64,000 nucleotides of DNA from an uncultured Maribacter sp. (lineage in GTDB: Bacteria > Bacteroidota > Bacteroidia > Flavobacteriales > Flavobacteriaceae). Positions 61,481 through 64,000 of the stretch are shown piece after piece. The position numbers were made by a program, and so were the translations under genes. The stretch is taken from positions 124,001-188,000 of the forward strand of contig NZ_CANMRY010000004.1 of NCBI RefSeq assembly GCF_947500405.1, given 5' to 3'. The notes below the pieces were generated by a model. It did no database searches. It saw nothing but the letters and a program-made list of their open reading frames with translations, and was not told the origin of the DNA. Numbering within the stretch: the first letter of the stretch is position 1; each line of letters opens with the position of its first letter.

Positions 61481-62269
61481 ATGAATATTAACCTAATAAG
61501 TGATATAGTTACCAAACCATCTCCAGAAATGTTGCAAGTAATGTTTTCTGCTAGTCTTGGTGATGATGTTTTTAAAGAGGGAGCTAACGTAAATCTACTA
61601 GAAGAAAAAACAGCTAAACTTTTTAATAAAGAAGCAGCATTATTTTTCCTAGCGAAACTATGGCAAACCAAACTGTTATAAAACTACATACGCAATCTGG
61701 TGAGCAACTAATTTGCCACGAATATTCTCATATATATAATTATGAAGGAGGAGGTGTAGGCTTTAATAGTGGAGTGTCTTGTAAAGAATACTACCAATAA
61801 AGGAGAAGGAGCTTGTTGGGATATAGAAGGATTAAAAAACATAAAAAAGGTGTGTACAGCTAATAAATTAGCTTACCATTTAGAAAGAGCAAGATTATGG
61901 AACGCTATAGTGGCAAAGAATGAAAAACCGGAAGAATACGGAGAAATTTTTGATACTATTAGCGTATGCTTAAGTAAAAGCATAGGGTGTTCTGTTGGTT
62001 CTGTATTAGTAGGGTAGTAAAGAGCAAAAGAAATAGGGGTGGTTTTACGTACATTACCTTTTATTAAAACGGTAGAACCTATAGAAACTAATATCGTAAT
62101 TTTTGAAGTTAATGATGCTTATAAAACAAAAAAATAATTTTTAGAACAACTCTTAGTGCATGGCGTTTCTTTAATTGGAATGGGAGAAGGTAAATTAAAA
62201 ATAATAACACATTTAGTATATACTTTAAAACAGCATGATTTATTTTTAAAAATATTAAAAACGTTATAA
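61481..62269 (+). pseudogene. Decayed low-specificity L-threonine aldolase
   Basis: Pieces of a PLP-dependent threonine aldolase in three frames. The N-terminus is intact (INLISDIVTKPSPEMLQVMF, ASLGDDVFKEGANVNLLEEK) to about 61650. After a frameshift near that point comes MANQTVIKLHTQSGEQLICH, then EYSHIYNYEGGG to a stop at about 61798. Another frame carries NTTNKGEGACWDIEGLKNI, EYGEIFDTISVCLSK and GSVLVG, then a stop at 62015-62017. Later pieces are VEPIETNIVIFEVND and HLVYTLKQHDLF. Two internal segments of roughly 30 and 75 residues are missing. Frameshifts, stops and deletions together show it is not functional. Confidence 0.9.
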
Positions 62270-62273
62270 CATT

Positions 62274-62585
62274 TTAAGGAATAGAAAGGATGCTTTCTTT
62301 AGTGTTGTTAATGCCATTTTCTAATCCGGCTTCAGAATCGTATAGTTTACTTGAACCTATAAGTTGTCCTTTTTTATTTTTAAGATTAAAAAGAAACTTA
62401 CCGTCAAAATTAGTTTTTCTTTCAAAAACGAGTTCTTTCTCGTTTTTAGACTTTAAGTTGTTAACTGTCTTTGTAGCTTCTACCTTATCATTAAAGGTAA
62501 TACTGTTAAGTAATATGCTGCCACTTTTTGCTTTTAAGTTAAAAGTGTATTTGTTGTTAACATCTTTTTTTATAGTAATCACCAT
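62274..62585 (-). CDS. YegP-family (DUF1508) protein
   Basis: A 103-residue small protein with two tandem DUF1508 repeats: residues about 10-50 (YTFNLKAKSGSILLNSITFNDK) and about 58-100 (FDGKFLFNLKNKKGQLIGSSKLYDSEAGLENGI). Each repeat has the strand pattern F-x-F-x-L-K-x-x-x-G. Function unknown; members are often stress-induced. It faces the 3' end of the aldolase remnant with a 4-base gap, and is divergent from ompA. Confidence 0.88.
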   Translation of the reverse strand: MVITIKKDVNNKYTFNLKAKSGSILLNSITFNDKVEATKTVNNLKSKNEKELVFERKTNFDGKFLFNLKNKKGQLIGSSKLYDSEAGLENGINNTKESILSIP

Positions 62586-62684
62586 TGTTAAATTTAGCCA
62601 TTTAAAGTTATACTATTTTCTTCACTTTCAAAAAGGTATTGTGAGATTAAATGTTAACTTTTTCTAAATAAAAAATGTAGTTCA

Positions 62685-62744
62685 TCGATGATTTTTATGA
62701 TTTAATCGATTAAAATACTATTTTAGCCTATAGTTGTCGGTATT
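62685..62744 (+). promoter_or_regulatory. Bipartite motif upstream of the OmpA gene
   Basis: TCGATGA (62685-62691), 13 bases, ATCGATTA (62705-62712), as upstream of the fasciclin gene. GTCGGTATT follows at 62736-62744, here 23 rather than 3 bases after ATCGATTA. No TAnnTTTG element is seen. Confidence 0.55.
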
Positions 62745-62809
62745 TTTTCTGTTAAAAGGTAACTTAGCGATAACTATAAGTTTTAACATTAATTAACACT
62801 ATTACCATT

Positions 62810-63910
62810 ATGAAAAAAATTTTATTTCTTTTTGCAGTTATGACTGCATCTGTGTCTATGGCACAAGATTTACCTGCAAATCCAGAACCTGGAAAGTGCT
62901 ATGTTCGTTGTACAACACCAGACGTTTATGTAAATGAGACTGTTACATTAACAGTTAAACCAGCTTATAAAGTTTTAAAAACAGTACCTGCAACTTTTAA
63001 AACAGTTACTGAAAGAGTAGAAGTTAAAGCTGCTGGAAAAAAATTAACAGTAGTTCCTGAAAAATGGGGTACAGAAACAGTTTCTTATGTGTCTAAAGAA
63101 GGAGGTAATACTTTAAGAATTACACCAGCTACTTTTAGACCATCTTCAGAAACTATAGAAATTAAGCCGGCATACGCGCAATGGGAATTAGGGGCTTCTG
63201 CACCTGATTGTGCTTCTGGTAACCCAGATGATTGTAGATACTGGTGCTATAAAGGATATCCTGCAGAGTTTACAACTATAGATACGCAAGTTTTAGGAGC
63301 AGATGCTTCTGTATCTAAAACTCCTATTGGATCTAAAAATGCAAGTTATACTAAAAGAGTTCTTATTTCTCCTGCAAAAGTAGTAGAAGAAGTAATCCCT
63401 GCAGAATACAAGACAATTACCAAAACAGTTTTAGATAAAGATGCATATACAACAGAAGAAACAGTACCTGCTGTTACAAAAACTGTATCTAAAGAGGTTT
63501 TAAAACAGAAAGGTGGTTTAACTACATGGAAAGAAGTGGAATGTTCTTTAGTAGAATACCAAGCTTTACCAATAAGCTGGAACTTAGGAAGTGCAACTTT
63601 AACTCCTGCAGCAAAAAGTATTATAGATAACCGTTTAATGCCAGTTTTAGCACAAAACCCAGGTGTTAAAGTTGAGTTAGCTTCACATACAGATGTTAGA
63701 GGTTCTGCTGCTAATAACAAAGCCCTTTCTGAAAGAAGAGCTAAAGCAGTTGCAGATTACTTAATTACAAAAGGAGTTAACTCTAGTTTATTAGTAGCTA
63801 ACGGTTACGGTGAAACTAAAACTAAGAACAGATGTAAAGAGGGTGTTTCTTGTACAGAAAGAGAGCACGCTGTTAATAGAAGAACTGAATTTAGATTGAT
63901 TAACAACTAA
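62810..63910 (+). CDS. OmpA-family outer-membrane protein with repeat-rich N-terminal half
   Basis: A 366-residue protein with a signal peptide (cleavage after SMA). Residues about 30-235 hold a string of short beta repeats built around Pro-Ala/Glu-x-aromatic-x-T (VPATFKTVTERV, VPEKWGTETV, TPATFRPSSETI, YPAEFTTIDTQV, IPAEYKTITKTV). Residues about 255-366 are an OmpA-like peptidoglycan-binding domain (KVELASHTDVRGSAANNKALSERRAKAVADYL). There is no classic eight-strand barrel. It probably links the envelope to peptidoglycan. A terminator follows. Confidence 0.9.
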   Translation: MKKILFLFAVMTASVSMAQDLPANPEPGKCYVRCTTPDVYVNETVTLTVKPAYKVLKTVPATFKTVTERVEVKAAGKKLTVVPEKWGTETVSYVSKEGGNTLRITPATFRPSSETIEIKPAYAQWELGASAPDCASGNPDDCRYWCYKGYPAEFTTIDTQVLGADASVSKTPIGSKNASYTKRVLISPAKVVEEVIPAEYKTITKTVLDKDAYTTEETVPAVTKTVSKEVLKQKGGLTTWKEVECSLVEYQALPISWNLGSATLTPAAKSIIDNRLMPVLAQNPGVKVELASHTDVRGSAANNKALSERRAKAVADYLITKGVNSSLLVANGYGETKTKNRCKEGVSCTEREHAVNRRTEFRLINN

Positions 63911-63926
63911 ATTCTAGTAACCAACC

Positions 63927-63962
63927 AAAAAAAAGAGCTTCCGAAAGGAAAGCTCTTTTTTT
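63927..63962 (+). terminator. Intrinsic terminator after the OmpA gene
   Basis: AAAAAGAGCTTCC pairs with GGAAAGCTCTTTTT around a GAAA tetraloop, followed by T residues. Confidence 0.9.
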
Positions 63963-64000
63963 ATTTTACATCTATTGTTAAAGATTATTTTTTAATAAAT

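Noticed and set aside
61769..62017. 82-codon frame read as an independent small gene
   Set aside because: Its sequence is the middle of a threonine aldolase, in line with fragments in other frames on either side, so it is part of the pseudogene.
1..64000. tRNA, rRNA, riboswitch, insertion sequence, prophage or CRISPR array
   Set aside because: I looked for T-loop motifs, transposase or integrase frames, and regular repeat-spacer units and saw none; the only structured RNA gene found is the SRP RNA.

Overview
The window is an A+T-rich chromosomal segment from a member of the Flavobacteriia (Bacteroidetes), most likely a marine Flavobacteriaceae. The lineage is inferred from several signals. 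Promoters have the Bacteroidetes form (TTG at -33, TAnnTTTG at -7), clearest at the SRP RNA gene. Starts are A/T-rich with few Shine-Dalgarno sequences. Type IX secretion/gliding-type genes (DUF4835, PorP/SprF) are present, as are a bacillithiol-type YtxJ, DUF4252 and a short LeuA. I cannot name a genus with confidence. Nearly all of the window is core genome. I see no prophage, integron, CRISPR array, insertion sequence, tRNA or rRNA.

Layout. 1-9486 (+): coaBC (5' end outside the window), a DUF4835 secretion-associated gene, recN, fabI, a family 2 glycosyltransferase, a YbbR-domain protein, coaE and a sensor kinase/response regulator pair. 9528-15233 (-): a tightly packed six-gene run: Gfo/Idh/MocA oxidoreductase, 3-hydroxyacyl-CoA dehydrogenase, YggS, a DnaQ/GIY-YIG nuclease fusion, a voltage-gated-type K+ channel and miaA. 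15407-24216: pcm, smpB, a histidine-phosphatase lipoprotein, a PorP/SprF fusion, a TetR regulator, clpB, ytxJ and glyA. 24289-31313 (-): a signalling island with an orphan protein, a LuxR-type response regulator, two tandemly duplicated TPR lipoprotein histidine kinases, a 51-residue secreted peptide and a LytTR regulator with a degenerate receiver. 31455-40693: lipoproteins, a thioesterase, glutaminyl cyclase, SRP RNA, an SDR, a thioredoxin-like lipoprotein, an ABC-F ATPase and a fasciclin protein. 40696-50687: pheT, leuB-leuA, an orphan helical protein, a DMT permease, DUF4252, RluA, lspA and panB. 50799-63910: an NTF2-like protein, sdaA, umuDC, dnaK, an outer-membrane receptor, arsC-like, prfB with its programmed frameshift, a decayed threonine aldolase, YegP and OmpA.

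The most interesting signals are regulatory or degenerate. dnaK and clpB share a precisely spaced promoter architecture (inverted repeat GACA-N3-TGTC, 10 nt, then CTTGG[C/T]A-N6-TTG). The fasciclin and OmpA genes share a 28-bp bipartite motif with 21-bp periodicity. The duplicated kinases differ in the Asp that follows the phospho-His, and each follows a terminator hairpin lying almost on its start codon. Several proteins keep a fold but have lost catalytic residues: a UmuD-like protein without the Ser/Lys dyad, an ABC-F protein with one dead ATP site, a thioredoxin-fold lipoprotein without CxxC, and a LytTR regulator without a phospho-acceptor. No gene-free stretch exceeds about 300 bases. 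The longest are 30294-30578, 62586-62809 and 54500-54721, and the last two carry the regulatory motifs above.
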